Origin: Meconema thalassinum | Taxonomy: Eukaryota; Arthropoda; Insecta; Orthoptera; Tettigoniidae | DNA: 64,000 nt | Direction: 5' to 3' | NCBI GenBank assembly: GCA_946902985.2 | Contig: OX336389.2 | Span: 150,835,099 to 150,899,098, forward strand | Shown here: positions 24,635 through 36,495 of the stretch, one piece after another | Layout of the letters: each line of letters opens with the position of its first letter | Numbering within the stretch: the first letter of the stretch is position 1 | Made by a program: the position numbers and the translations under genes | Notes under the pieces: generated by a model | The model's input: the letters and a program-made list of their open reading frames with translations, nothing else | What the model was told of the DNA's origin: nothing | Databases searched by the model: none

Positions 24635-24879
24635 ACATGAATATCAGAATCACATTCCAAGTCAATATCCGCGTTTCTACGGTAACGTTTTAAATTGAAT
24701 GACTGTTCGGAAGAATTACAACACACATTGCAGTATTTGGTTTCATTTTGTATTGATAATTATCAATCAATTATTTATGGTCTCATTCACTATGAATTTA
24801 ATAGGTTAGTTTTCGACTAAACCGAATCAAAAAATTAGGGGTACTGGGGATAAACGATGATTTTCTGGAATTCATATTT

Positions 24880-25600
24880 TAGCCCATTTTCATTTATGAA
24901 AAAGAACCGGGCTTGTGAAATCACCTTTCTGCCCGTGTGTGTGTGTGTGTGCGTATGTGTGTGTGCCCATCACCCCCCCCCCCCGGCTTATAAAGTCTAA
25001 ATGGCTGGAACGAATTCTACGAAACTCGGTAAGTTCATTGTACTATTTAGTCCGACCCCGAATGTGCACTTAAAATTTTATTACTTCTCACCAATCCAAC
25101 ATAGCGGCTGTGCGAAATATTTCCCTGTCATTCTATGTCTCCGAAAATATTACGGGTATCACCTTGAAATTTTGTAGGGTATAAAGGGCACTACTTGAAG
25201 TTCACATAAGTTACGGGACATTCAAAAACCTTTTAAGTACAAAACGATCATGGCGGCCAAGCGAAGTTGAAACATTTAAATAGACGTTTCTCGCGATTTT
25301 ACCATCTGTGCGCCGTGAAACATGGTACAGGAAATTGTGTATACACATTGTAATGCACTGACATCTAATTCAGTTCAGTTGTTTACATACTCTCAAGATA
25401 GTGGCTGTACGAAATTTGAAAATTAAGGTTTTATTTCGTGTGCCCTAATCATGCGATCAAAGTCTACGTTTGAATAACGAACCTACGCAATAATTGTCAT
25501 CATCTAATATTACATAACTCTATGGCCTACAAATACAAAGTGGTTCACCAGCCCCTTATTATTCAGTATTATGAAACCCAACTAACATTACATTTCTCCC
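24880..25600 (+). repeat. Family D repeat copy
   Basis: Matches 41890-42500 and 29955-30400: GTGAAATCACCTTTC, a GT run, AAACTCGGTAAG, TCCGACCCCGA, CCAACATAGCGGCTGTGCG, GTCCTAATCATGCG. An AACATGGCGGC-like word recurs at 25098, 25247 and 25395, i.e. about every 148 bases. Contains a (GT)n run at 24935-24965 and C12 at 24973-24984. Confidence 0.8.
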
Positions 25601-26235
25601 GAATGGTCGATATATATTCTGCGCTCTGCCTGTGTGACATAAATGTAATTGAGCCATGGGTCTAGCAAAGGAAATACGACCATGAAGATTTCCGCGTCAA
25701 ATACAAAGGACCATTCTACTAATATATAATTTATTGCTCCTTGAAAGAACACACACGTAATACGATCAAATTAATAGTTACGCTACGTTATCCACATTAG
25801 CAGAAATTTAAATCAACACAAAAAAACATGATTGAAGCCTTTGACATCGATATTAATGTTTGAGGTGGGTTGGCAACTGTAAGTAGTACACGTGCTGCCA
25901 GCGGCATTTACGTTGTAGCCGTGGCTGAATCGGTAATGTTCCGGCCGGACATTGTGGGTGAGAACGGGTAGAAAGGTGCTTTGCATCCAGCCGTAGGCGT
26001 ACTTTATTGAACGACAGCCCGTGCTCTATTTTAGCGGGAATGTAATAATAAGCCAGACCTACGAAGTCACATTGCCACATTTATTAACGTACGATGTATT
26101 CCTGTGAAGAGTACGTTGAATTTTGCTGATTTATAAAGAGAATACGACCGAATCAGCAGGTTATGCCACGTGACCTGTAATGGCAAAAGGTTGAGAAATC
26201 TGACATGGTTATTAACATAACTTATCAAAGTGTCA
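25601..26235. other. No gene recognised
   Basis: AT-rich with a GC-richer patch at 25880-26000. The 75-codon minus frame there has no recognisable domain. Confidence 0.45.
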
Positions 26236-26590
26236 CTCCGGAGGTCCGGGTTCGATTCCCGGCTCTGCCAGGAAATTTAATGCTGCCCTGAGGGCTGGAA
26301 CGGGGTACACTAAGACTCGTTGGGCTAACTGTGAAGATGTGGGTTCTATTCCCACCTTAGCCACCCTGGAAGTGGTTTTCTGTGGCATCCCACTTCTATT
26401 CCTGGCTAATGTCGGGACGATTTGTAACATAAGGCCATGGCTGCCTCTTTCCCAATCCTCATCTTAATTGGAATACACACATTAAAACAGACACCGCTAT
26501 AACACAGGCTATCACAGAACTTCTACAAACACCCAAGTACATGGGGCTAAATGACCGCGATGTTCTAGCCTTTCAAAAGAAACAACAACA
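26236..26590 (+). mobile_element. tRNA-derived SINE (family 2), 5'-truncated head
   Basis: Contains GAGGTCCGGGTTCGATTCCCGG, a second tRNA-like GGGTTCTATTCCCACC, the block GTGGTTTTCTGTGGCATCCC, TAAGGCCATGGCTGCC and the tail CACAGGCTATCACAGA followed by CAAGTACATGGGGCTAAATG. The same tail is found at 45838-45985. It is the most complete copy of the family 2 body in the window. No clear target duplication. Confidence 0.8.
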
Positions 26591-27470
26591 TCGAAGGAGA
26601 TTCTGATCACCAGTGATCGCATCGAAGTATATGTATTCCTGAGAATTTACCTTGATATTATTTTGTTATTAGATTATAACAAAACGAAGACAACTCTATT
26701 TGAGGTGTACATATTAAGATTAATACTGGATTCGAACACTATGTAACGTTCATGGAATCCAACCTGAAAATGCATCTGCTCGCTAAATTACTAGTGCCCC
26801 ATCCTCAATAATTAATCTAACTGTGACCTCTTGTATATTTCTCTCGTAAAACATCCGTAAAGCAGTCGACACAGACGATCATACGTAACCAAATCAAATT
26901 ATAAAATACTACACCTAACAAGTATCGAACCCCAAATCTTTCAATCCGCAGTCCAACTCGTTACCATTTCAGTATCGGATGCTTACACACTATACAAATA
27001 TAGAAAGTGTGAACTATTTGCATTGGACACTTGACTTTCTTTATCTAAAACGTTCTTGACGGTTCGAATATTTTCATTAGTTGACAGGCATAAGAAAAAA
27101 AAATACGAGCCTTTCAGTAGTCGCATATGATGTGTAACATCTGACATAGAAGAAACCTCACGTGAAATTGTTGATACACCAGTATTTTATACTATTATTG
27201 GCACAAATATAAATCTATTGTAAAAGGGAGTGTTTTGCAGATATTGTAGTTTATAATACGGAACTCATTTTATTAGACGATTTGTAGCTTCCACCAGCAC
27301 TAGCCTAAATAAAGAATACGATATGCATCAACTAGATTAATAGACGCGACACCGCTGATAACCTTAAATTCCTTCATTCACAGTCCAACACGTAATTTCA
27401 TATGGATTCTGTTAAAATGAGTCATATTGATATGATAAATATCGTTTAAAATGATAATCTGGTAGCAAAA
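26591..27470. other. No gene recognised
   Basis: AT-rich. A GGTTCGATACTT-like word on the minus strand at about 26925-26945 could be a decayed tRNA-like head, but neither an A box nor a SINE body accompanies it. Confidence 0.45.
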
Positions 27471-27474
27471 ATAT

Positions 27475-27556
27475 CTACCCCGTCCGGGATTCGAACCCAA
27501 GATCTCTACATTCACAGTCATAAGCACTAACCCCACGGCTATTTCGACTACGCAAA
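27475..27556 (-). mobile_element. tRNA-like sequence, probable SINE head
   Basis: On the minus strand: TAGCCGTGGGGTTAG (A-box-like) and GGTTCGAATCCCGG (B box) about 40 bases apart. The acceptor arm does not pair well, so it is not a functional tRNA gene; the sequence beyond does not match the better-defined SINE bodies here. Confidence 0.5.
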
Positions 27557-28057
27557 TTTTTTGCACAAGATGGTGACTTATTTCCACGTTCCAATAATAC
27601 TGCATTACGGAATTAAGATTCATTTACATTTTGCCTGTTTCGATAATGTTCCTGCGTGAAATTGAGTTTAAGATGCCTTATGAATAGGCCCTCTTGTGAG
27701 CAAAGAGAATGTATTCAGTAATAGTTCATTAAGGCTTGCTCAATTCTCGTATAACCACAACGATTATATTATATTGATGACTGCATTACCGTTATATGGG
27801 TTAATATTTGAATAGCCATTGGGCAGAAACATAATACCGGCAATGCCGACTACTTACAATGTTTGATATTAAGGCATTTTACCATTTAAATACTGATACG
27901 AAGACTTCCAACATGTAACATGCCATTTGTTTGAATCACTTGACACCAGAGTTTGCATGATCGTTTTTCGTTCAGTATGCCATATACGTACATTCCACAT
28001 GGCCGAGAGTAAGTCATGGTATCAATTTCCGACACCGCGCGCTAATTGTTTCTCGTA

Positions 28058-28372
28058 CCACTGCCAGCTGGGCCTTACCACTGCCCGCTGGATCGATCGA
28101 TCGAGTTGGCAGTGCATCTTATACTTCAGTTCGTTCCACCTCTGCCAGCTAGTGCACTTCCGTTCGATCGATCGAGCGGGCAGTGCATACTTCTGTTTTC
28201 CACCACTGCCAGCTAGTACACTTCCGTTCGATTGATCGAGTGGGCAGTGCATACTTCCGTTTTCCACCACTGCCAGCTAGTACACTTCCGTTCAATCGAT
28301 CGAGCGAGCAGTGCATACTTCCGTTCGATCCACCACTGCCACCTCGATCGTTCCGATCCACTTCCGTCCCCA
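28058..28372. repeat. 64-bp tandem repeat with CGATCGATCG palindromes
   Basis: Units begin GCCAGCT at 28063, 28144, 28208 and 28272, with a degraded fifth at 28338; the last spacings are 64 bases, the first is 81. Each contains CTTCCGTTCGATCGATCGAG and GCAGTGCATACTT. The palindromic core can form short hairpins and keeps several reading frames free of stops on both strands, which produces false open frames. Confidence 0.92.
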
Positions 28373-28945
28373 ATTTTCAAAATCACTCCCACAAAACTAT
28401 CCAGCAACCGAGCGGAAAGATGTTACACATCAAAAAGTCATGCTCTTTTCGTTTGTTGTGATGGCTTTGAAATGTGCAGCCACCGCCAGCTCGATCGCAT
28501 AGGGCATGCTACCTGAGCATCACGGGTATCGGAAACAATATTATATCATGGAGTAATTAAAATTAGAAATAGTGTGATAAATTCGCGGCACTTTATCTAT
28601 AGTAGAAGTGGGATGCCACGGAAAACCACTTCCAGGATGATTTAGGTTGGTCTCGTGTAGATGATAACGATCTGGAAATCAATGCCACAAGCATGACAAC
28701 ACACTTTATTTTGTTTGTATAAAGATACTGTAATCCTACCTGAAAATTAATTCAGCAGACGCTCAGTTAGTACCTTTCTTTCCTAATAACGCCAGTTTCT
28801 CACTTAGCATAGGCTATCTTTAGTGAGAAAAGTAATGTTAACAGTCTAATGAACTCAATACACTACGGTATTTCTCCTAAGTGGATCAATTAATACTTTT
28901 TTATATTTGTCAAACGTAAGAATGGGGACTGGCTTACATCACGAG
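28373..28945. other. No gene; short SINE scrap
   Basis: GGATGCCACGGAAAACCACTT at 28611-28631 is the complement of the family 2 central block. Otherwise AT-rich DNA without a recognisable feature. Confidence 0.5.
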
Positions 28946-28949
28946 GTTA

Positions 28950-29310
28950 CAGAGGGCTTTGACTTGACACAGCGTAAGGATGAGAAATGGGTTTTTTTTT
29001 GGTCGTGTGACCTCCTGAGAGGCCGAGTGCAGGTCTTTCCAGTCGACGCCCGTGGGCGACCTGCGCGTCGGGATGAGAGATGGAATGGATGAAGATGTAT
29101 GAAACTGGGCAAGGATGTGGAAGGAAGCGGCCGTGGCCTGTCAGAAGGTACCGTCCCAGCATTTGCTTGGTGTTGAAAATGGGGAAACCACGGAAAACCA
29201 TTTCAAGGACGGCCGACGGTAGGGCTCGAACCCACGCGTCTACCGAGTCAGCAGAGAGCTTGGCCCCATGGCCTAACGCTGCGCTTTAGCCAGCGTAGCT
29301 ACTACTGTCG
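28950..29310 (-). mobile_element. SINE pieces (inverted)
   Basis: On the minus strand: a tRNA-like GGTTCGAGCCCTACC (complement near 29222), then the central block GTTTTCCGTGGTTTCCCC and AGGCCACGGCCGCTTCC. To the left, GGGCGACCTGCGCGTCGGGA (29054-29073) looks like a second, different SINE body. The head ends near 29300 with GGCTAAAGCGCAGCG. Boundaries are approximate. Confidence 0.6.
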
Positions 29311-29950
29311 GTAGGAATGGTTTACAGCCCGGTGTTACAAGGGGCTCCAACGCGACACGTGTGGTGGCCTGAGTGAGTCTGAGTTTTCCTTTAAACCGAG
29401 GTGGTCAACATTTCGAACACTTGCTACCCTGGATATACAGAGTACCTTTCTTTCGTTCCACAGATCATTTTATCATCGTCCAACCTTGCTAGGTATCATC
29501 GAATAAAAACGGTCCTTATCAGGACCTAATAAAACATCACTCGTTGAAACAGGTAGATATGCACCCATAATTCATCCACTATAAGCGACATTAAGCGAAA
29601 GAAATATGTACTAACTTGGGGTTCAAAACTGCTACCTAACAGCTTGCCTGACGTTACTCCATCAATGCGTGATTTAGTCACTTTAGCTACCGAGAGCCAT
29701 GGTGCACTATTGGCACGTATTGAATATATTCGTAGACACTTTCTGTCCAAACATAAGGTGGTGTTATTTGGAGCTGTGATCGTTTTAATCATGCATTATA
29801 TTTGAGGTCATTGAAATAACACTGACTTGATTGATTTTACTATATTCCCAAGCATAAACTCAACGGTAAAGTTGTACTAAGGCCGTAAAGGAGCAGGTAG
29901 TAATGTTTTTAGGATGACTATAATATACGCGTTAGTTGGGTTGCCTTTCT
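29311..29950. other. No gene recognised
   Basis: Mixed-composition sequence, no domain on either strand and no match to other parts of the window that I could see. Confidence 0.45.
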
Positions 29951-29954
29951 CAAA

Positions 29955-30560
29955 AAAAAAAGGACGGGGCTGGTGAACCACTCTGTATATAAATCCAACA
30001 TGGCGCCCATCTGAAAAAGTTAAAAGGTTCTCAATATCTACTAATCTATGACAGCACTCAAACTGAAACTCTGTATGTTGAGGCTATTATCATAAGTTCA
30101 CCTATGGGAGTTGCCATAATCTGGTGAGCACAAATCCAACATGGCGGCAACGCGACATTTAAATATTTAAATGGACGTTTCTCGCGATTCAACCACCCTA
30201 GTACAGTAAAACTTGGTACGGTAAATGCTTATACAAATCTTAATCCAGTGACATCTAATTTATTTCATTTCTTTTCATAACCTCAACATGGCGTCTGTGC
30301 GAAATTTTTAAATCTCTTTTTTATTTCTTGTGTCCTAATCATGCGCTTGGAATTTGAATAATAAACCTAAGCACCAATCTTCATCTAATGGTGCATAGCT
30401 CTATACGTTACATACATAGAAATCCAACATTGAAATCTTCCAAAACATTTAGACGGTTCTGAATATCTACGAATCTATTACAGGAATCAAACTGAAATTG
30501 TGCATGGTCATATAGGCATCAATATAAGTAGGATATTAAAATAGGCTATTTTGATTTTCA
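29955..30560 (+). repeat. Family D repeat copy
   Basis: AACATGGCGG-type words lie at 29997, 30138, 30285 and (degraded) 30426, spaced 141-147 bases. Between them recur AACTTGGTACGGTAAATG, GGACGTTTCTCGCGATT and GTGTCCTAATCATGCG. It directly precedes repeat copy C, in plus orientation, whereas the D copy left of B is inverted. Confidence 0.82.
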
Positions 30561-30599
30561 CGAAAGTACTTATTTCATAACTGAAATTAGACTAAGAAT

Positions 30600-33500
30600 A
30601 GTTAGCCTACTCTTAAAGAGCGTGTGCGTAAGTAAGGAGAGACCCTTAAAAACATCCCTTAAATTTACAATTACTCCCTGTTAATCGCTTTGACAAAAAC
30701 GTAATTAAACTTTGTCAATTGACATGGACACTACAGGACATCTCAGAGCCCCTTAAATTGCAGACACACGTGTTGCTGGGTAAGTAGGAGGGGTTGAAGA
30801 AAGCTTTCTGACTAAATTACCACATTAAATCTGCAGGAAATAAAAGCCATAATCAAAAAGATTGAAGCATCGATCCCATACGGAATGAGCAGTGTACCTC
30901 TCTGCGCCGTCTGCAATCCTAGTCATTGTGGCCACACGTGGACCTAGGGTCAGGAATGCTACTAAAGATAATTTATCATCCTACTGCCGGAATCAAATGT
31001 TACATGGATTATGCATACACTCCTCTAACAAACGGGGAAGGGGCATACATGTGTTGGCCAACTATAAAGGAATCATGTTAGAAGATTAGAAAGGCAGTCG
31101 AAAATGTATTTTAATATTTCAAAAAAAACGGCGTGGCAAAGAATACACAGGAGGGCTACGGATTAGTTTTTAACTTTCCTTTTTAATAATACAGACCGTG
31201 CAGTATGATTTTATCGAGGGAAACAATCGACCTTTACAAACACCACACCTCCTTGCGAACCTCTGAAATTAGTCCATCCATTAACTATTGCATTTATTGC
31301 GATAGTTGTTGATGTTGGGCATCGTTTTCTTTGCCCTCTGTATTTTGATGTGTGCAGAATTTCTCCAATGACCTGTGTCATTTGCTGTCTGTGGGGTAGT
31401 GTGTTTTCTTAGTGCATGCCAGCATTGAGAAGGAAGCAGCCTAAACCATTCTTTAGGTAGCTTCTCGGGAATCGCCTTGAATATAAATACAAAATCGTTG
31501 AAAACCGCTTCTAGGAAGGCTGTCCTGAGAACAAAAATGTACTTTTCATTATTTTTGCCACACATGGCCTATTGTATCGAGTTCCAACATTATAACTCGA
31601 ACCATATATTAAGACAGTGTTAGGTACAGAAACTGAATCTCAGGATTCACAGAAAATGATAAGAGGCACTACATTAAAAGGTGGATTTGCACGAGTTTGT
31701 GTTTGTGTTGTGATTCCTCAATGTAACACTGTATACAATATATCAGAATCATGTAGGAACAAGGAGTTCCGGGAGAACTAAGAGTATTCTTTACTTAAAA
31801 TTTAAGATCAATCCATAGGTTTATCTATTGAGACCAATTGAGCACACCACCATTTCCTTACGAAATTAAGTCGGCAACACTAGCATAAGAGTTGTACCAA
31901 CCCATAAAACGTGAAACGTGCGAGAAAGAGATTGTTAGGAGCAAGAAATCTGTAAATGGATGTAATGACCCAAGGCCAGACACAACTTTTGAACGTGCAA
32001 TAGCAAGTACACCGAAGATGGTCAATGGTATTTGTCATACTGACGTGTGTTAACAGTCACACCAATTGACAAAAATCGAATTCCGATCATGGCAGCATAT
32101 TTTAGGGATATCTATTTATTTAATTATATATTTCTTCATCTATTTATTTATTTGATAGATTTTGCCCTTATCTCCATCCTGCGTCCGGAAAACATGACCC
32201 TATTTCAAACTTGGTATATCATTGTTATAGTAAGATATGACGTATCATAAGAAGTAAATTTTATCAAGTGGCCAAAACAACAGTAAGAAAGCCTGCATTG
32301 TCACCCTGTTACTCGTATATTCTAATGTATTATATCGGCCAAATTCCATGCAGTCCCCAACAGGCTCAGCAACTGGCGGTGGTATCAATGTACCAACTAT
32401 GCGCAAGAGACTCCGTTGTACAAACAATTTTCAAAGGTTTCTAAATTTTGTTCATACAGTTTAAAATGCAACCTATGCATAACAAACTTGGTTATCAAGT
32501 TTCCAATCACACACCCAAGTACACAGATCGGATGACTACGTTGTTCCTACTTCACCAGAGACAAACATAATAATAATTATTATCTATCGCTATTTAATTT
32601 TGTCTTTGTTTCCCAAAGGGTAATAGTAATAGTCTATTGTGAGCCACCATGCTCTCTGTGACCTGTTGCGCGCATATCTTGTTTTGCACGTTGTTGCCAA
32701 GCGTGGCACAAGCCTGATACAGTATTAGAGCTCCAGACAGAGCCAGGAGGTAGTAACTCATACCTTCGCTGCACCTGTATAATCCACCTGAACATTTTTC
32801 CTAGCGGGCAGAAAATAATTATTCTGGGGTATTGATAGTTTGCCTGTATTACATCACTAGTTCTTACACGCATCTTAACGAACTTTTTAAATTCACATTT
32901 ACCCAAGTAAACATGCACGTTTGGTTCAAAGTCAACAAAAAGTTCAACTTCATGAGTAAAGGAGGATTCAAAACTTTTTTATCTCCGATAAAATAATATA
33001 TTAGCTTACCGATGAAAGGACTTTTAAATCGACAGGTGTTACGAATGAAGCCTATTTCGGCAACGCGAAAGCATTTTGGAGTTGTTCCAATCACAGTGAA
33101 ACAAATCATAAATACGCCTAGAAAGTGAGCAAGAGTGGTAATCCACTAGTTGAAACACACCTGTATGTTTGTCTAACGCTTATCAATCACGTTTCTCCGG
33201 GATCGGGGGTGAGAGGCAATGAATTCCTATGTGGCACACAGTGCAGTGACTATCGTAAAATCCAGCGCGCAAAAAATGGTTGATAACTAAATGCAGTTAA
33301 CCAGACATGTTCTGTAAATAATAAATTTCATATGCATACGCCGACGCAAGACTAGAAACGACACTCAGTGGTTAGTTGGCGTGACATGTGTCCCATTTAT
33401 GGGCGCTTTTTTTTTTTTTTTTTTTTTTGTAAGCGAAGTGGCAATATATTCAACGATTCTCGGCTTGCAAATTGTGGACTAGTGAGATTATTCGATCTTC

Positions 33501-33930
33501 GAACGGTCGCTTGTTGCAGTACATTTTTACTGAGGGATTTCTCAAAATGATACCGAAAATAACTCCAATCATTGTTGAGCGATGTTAAGGGGGATATTTT
33601 TTGAGAGTTTCTTCAAGATGGTCCTGCAAAAAACTGCAATATTTATTAATATTGTAGTATACTTTCTCAGACGTACAATAATATCTACAATGACCCATCG
33701 GGAGACATGGTTGTCAGAATCACATTCCTAGTCGATCTCCAGGTTTCTACGGTAACATTTTAAGTTTAATGACTGTTTGGAAGACCTAGAACAAACATAG
33801 CAGTATTTGTTTTTTTTTATAGTTATCAATCAATTATTTATGATATCATTCACTATGAATATAATTGGTTAGTTTTCGACTAAGATTAATCAATTAATTA
33901 GGGGTACTGGGGAAAAACGATGAAACACCA
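30600..33930 (+). repeat. 3.2-kb dispersed repeat, copy C (uninterrupted)
   Basis: Colinear with copy B (see landmarks there) without the two large insertions, and thus the best reference for the family. It contains a T22 run at 33407-33428. The right limit is where similarity to B ends (AGGGGTACTGGGGA at about 33900). No terminal inverted repeats, target duplication or transposition gene were found. Confidence 0.85.
31281..31565 (-). CDS. Conserved open frame in repeat copy C, unknown product
   Basis: A 94-codon minus-strand frame whose protein words (LEAVFNDFVFIFKAIPEKL, RLLP, ANDTGHWRNSAHI) match the broken frames of copy B. Copy C keeps it in a single frame. No signal peptide, membrane segment or known motif is visible. 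It may be the relic of a protein encoded by the repeat family or of a captured host exon; equally it may be chance. Start codon choice is arbitrary. Confidence 0.28.
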   Translation of the reverse strand: MCGKNNEKYIFVLRTAFLEAVFNDFVFIFKAIPEKLPKEWFRLLPSQCWHALRKHTTPQTANDTGHWRNSAHIKIQRAKKTMPNINNYRNKCNS

Positions 33931-36490
33931 TAATATGATGTACCCGTTTCCCAGATGTCACGCCGGCGTGGCAATCACAACGTGATGTCCAAGAAACGAT
34001 ACATTGCGATAATAATTAATTTAGGAGTCCTGAAATATAAATCCGGAAAAAGCTAGCAAAAAATCAAGTATAAGCTCGGGCTGGCATGAGTTCTATTATC
34101 TCGGGTCGTTTAATGGGATAGGTGAGAATGGTTAAACCGGATATATACAATATTTCCAAATAAAATAGGATTGTATTATTAAATCAGGTACAAGCTCAAA
34201 TTTGCAGGAATAATTTAGATTTTCAAAGATAAAATGTTCTCTTTTATTCAAGAGCAGACGTACACACAAAGATAAATTAAATCAAAAACGCTCCTGTGAT
34301 TCAATTGGTCTGGAATTTATCATCCTGTCTTAATATCTGGAGTTATGCGCAATTAAAATTTAAGTCCAATTGTTCGTTGACTACGCTGAATTCGAATTTT
34401 AAAAATATCACTTCACTATTACACTGGTTCAGCTTCGAATTAAAATATATATATTTGAAAATTCACATATTTCATTTCCCCAGTCACAAATATAACTGAA
34501 AACATACACTTTAAATTTCACACATGTTATTTAATTATTTTAACCTTTATGCAAATTTAACGCAATCGACGAAGAAATGTACAAAAATAATTTACTACAT
34601 TATCGTAGAGGAATGTTCAAATGTCACCTCTCTTAATTTAATATGATTTCGTATCAATGTTAATCAATAATATTCTCTAATTCATTTGATTTACTGCATC
34701 ATTGATTCTATCATGAATGTCTATTCAATTGAATTACTATTATTAATTCCATAAATAATTATTATACTTTCCATTAATCATTATTATCATCAGATAAATA
34801 TAATTTAAATAATTAAGATTGCGATGTTAAACATTCTTTTAATTAGTTTCAGATCACCTGTGATTTCATTATTCACTCAAATAAAAATGATTAATTCCAG
34901 ATAAATTCTAATATATTATTTTAATTTTCCTGGAAGTTCACCTAATCAGTATTCGTCTAACAGTATCATTATTCAGTCATTAATAATAACCAATTCATCA
35001 TTATAATTAGCACGCACATGACAAATTACCAAATTAGGATTGTGTTAACACTGACACATCCTTTAATTCATGTAGTCACCAACATCCGTTGTGAAATTCT
35101 CTTCTAATATTTTCATCCTTTTAATATGCTGGATTGGCCACCTGACTCATATCCAATTATTGGCACTATAAGACCACTTTAAAATAAAGTGTCTACAACA
35201 CCAATATTAAATCGTGCTACAGTTAATTGTGCTGTTCCAAAATGTTATGAATACTGTTTTATAAAACTCGATTTTCTATTAAGTTAATCATCCTTCGAAA
35301 TTGACCAATTCAACATTAATTACCAATTTAAAACCTCTATAGGTTAGCTGCTTTATATTTGCAACCAAAATTCAAATTTTAGCCATAAATTGCCATAGTA
35401 TCTGCAATCATGATCCATAATAATTACAAAGTAATTCTTCATAAATATTTCATTATAATTCTTAAATAATTCATTATGTTCAACTTGACTCAATCAGTCA
35501 AACTCGTTAACTAGTGTTGTGAAATATTCGATATCCCATCAGTATCACATCCATAAATGAACTGTGCTTAAAAATTCACAATGGAAAATATTACTTAAAA
35601 GGAATTAAATTAATTTTATTTAATTAGAAAATTAATTAATTAAATTATCAATTATTAAATTCGTCAACAGATATGTGTGAAGAAATTATTATTATTGGGA
35701 ATGTCTTATTTCTAAGGTGCTCTTTATGTTTGAAAATCAGGCATAATATATCAGTCACTTGAAATAAAAATCAATGCATTAATTCATGATGATGGCTGCC
35801 ATGTGTTCAGTTGATGTAATATGGACTCACTGCCCTTGTGTGTTGTAATGGGGTATGATGTCTCGGTAGTTAAAGTAAAGCTGATCTTCCTCTTCCAAGA
35901 TCGTCGCCCTTTGAATCTCTGACACTGCATCATCTGCGTGCTGTTTGTACGATGTAAAATAGTCTTCCTGAATCCTCATTCGCATCATTACTCATAAGTT
36001 TTCCATTAATTGATTTAAGCTGTCATCATTTTGTGTGAATTGAGATTCTTGAAAGTTGCTTTCATGTCCGAATTACGTGTGATATGCAAGCTTGAAATTC
36101 TTGACCCTTGAAAATTGTAATATTGTTCGCCACTGCTGGTCAAATATAGCATATGTTTCATATGTTCATGAATTCCCATAAATCCAGAATATAGTTCATT
36201 GGATTATGCTATGCTCACAAATATTGCAGTGCATAATAATTAACTATGTGTTGTGAAATTACAGTTTCAATTATAACGAAGTGAGAATGACGTGTTAGAA
36301 TGAGCTTGTATCCGCAGACAACTTGTCTGGCTCGATCCCGTGAACATGTGCTAGGTAGTTGGCTTTGAATCTTGCGACCTGTGCTGTTCCTTTAACTATA
36401 GCGTGTAATTTAATCAGTTCATAATAATGTGGAATAGTTTGAATGTTCACTGTGTAGAATAGTTTATCACCTTCTGTGTATAATAACCCA
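33931..36490. other. Very AT-rich stretch, no gene recognised
   Basis: Repeated TTAATT-type words without a clear period. No protein domain. A small plus-strand frame at 34296-34499 is AT-driven. GC content rises slightly after 35800, where a short acidic minus-strand frame is listed separately. Confidence 0.5.
35827..35988 (-). CDS. Small acidic open frame, unknown
   Basis: A 53-codon frame from tandem ATGs (35988-35983) to TGA. The predicted peptide has protein-like composition with a charged stretch (EIQRATILEEEDQLYF) instead of the Phe/Ile/Lys-rich look of neighbouring AT-driven frames. An in-frame stop lies just upstream. No splice sites, promoter or homologue could be shown; it may be an isolated exon, a decayed gene fragment or chance. 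Confidence 0.22.
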   Translation of the reverse strand: MMRMRIQEDYFTSYKQHADDAVSEIQRATILEEEDQLYFNYRDIIPHYNTQGQ

Positions 36491-36495
36491 GATAT

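Larger units (their letters stand above)
17925..24865 (+). repeat. 3.2-kb dispersed repeat, copy B, with nested insertions
   Basis: Colinear with copy C (30600-33930) over its full length. Landmarks in order: AAAGAGCG..TAAGGAGAGACCC, AAGCATCGAT, GTGGACCTAGGGTCAGGAA, GAAACGTGCGAG, TTGGTATATCATTGTTA, GTGGCACACG, CGATTCTCGGCTTG, TGACCCATCGGGA, TCAGAATCACATTCC, AGGGGTACTGGGGA. Copy C lacks the two blocks at 20243-20815 and 21496-24634, which are therefore insertions in B. Without them B is about 3.2 kb. There is also a short local duplication at 17985-18085. The family has no transposase or RT that I can see; its mobility mechanism is unknown. Confidence 0.85.

Noticed and set aside
28058..28372. 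CRISPR array
   Set aside because: The units are repeats throughout, without unique spacers, and no cas gene or prokaryotic context exists.
28022..28516. Six overlapping open frames on both strands
   Set aside because: They arise from the 64-bp tandem repeat whose CGATCGATCG cores carry no stops; the peptides are periodic and lack any domain.
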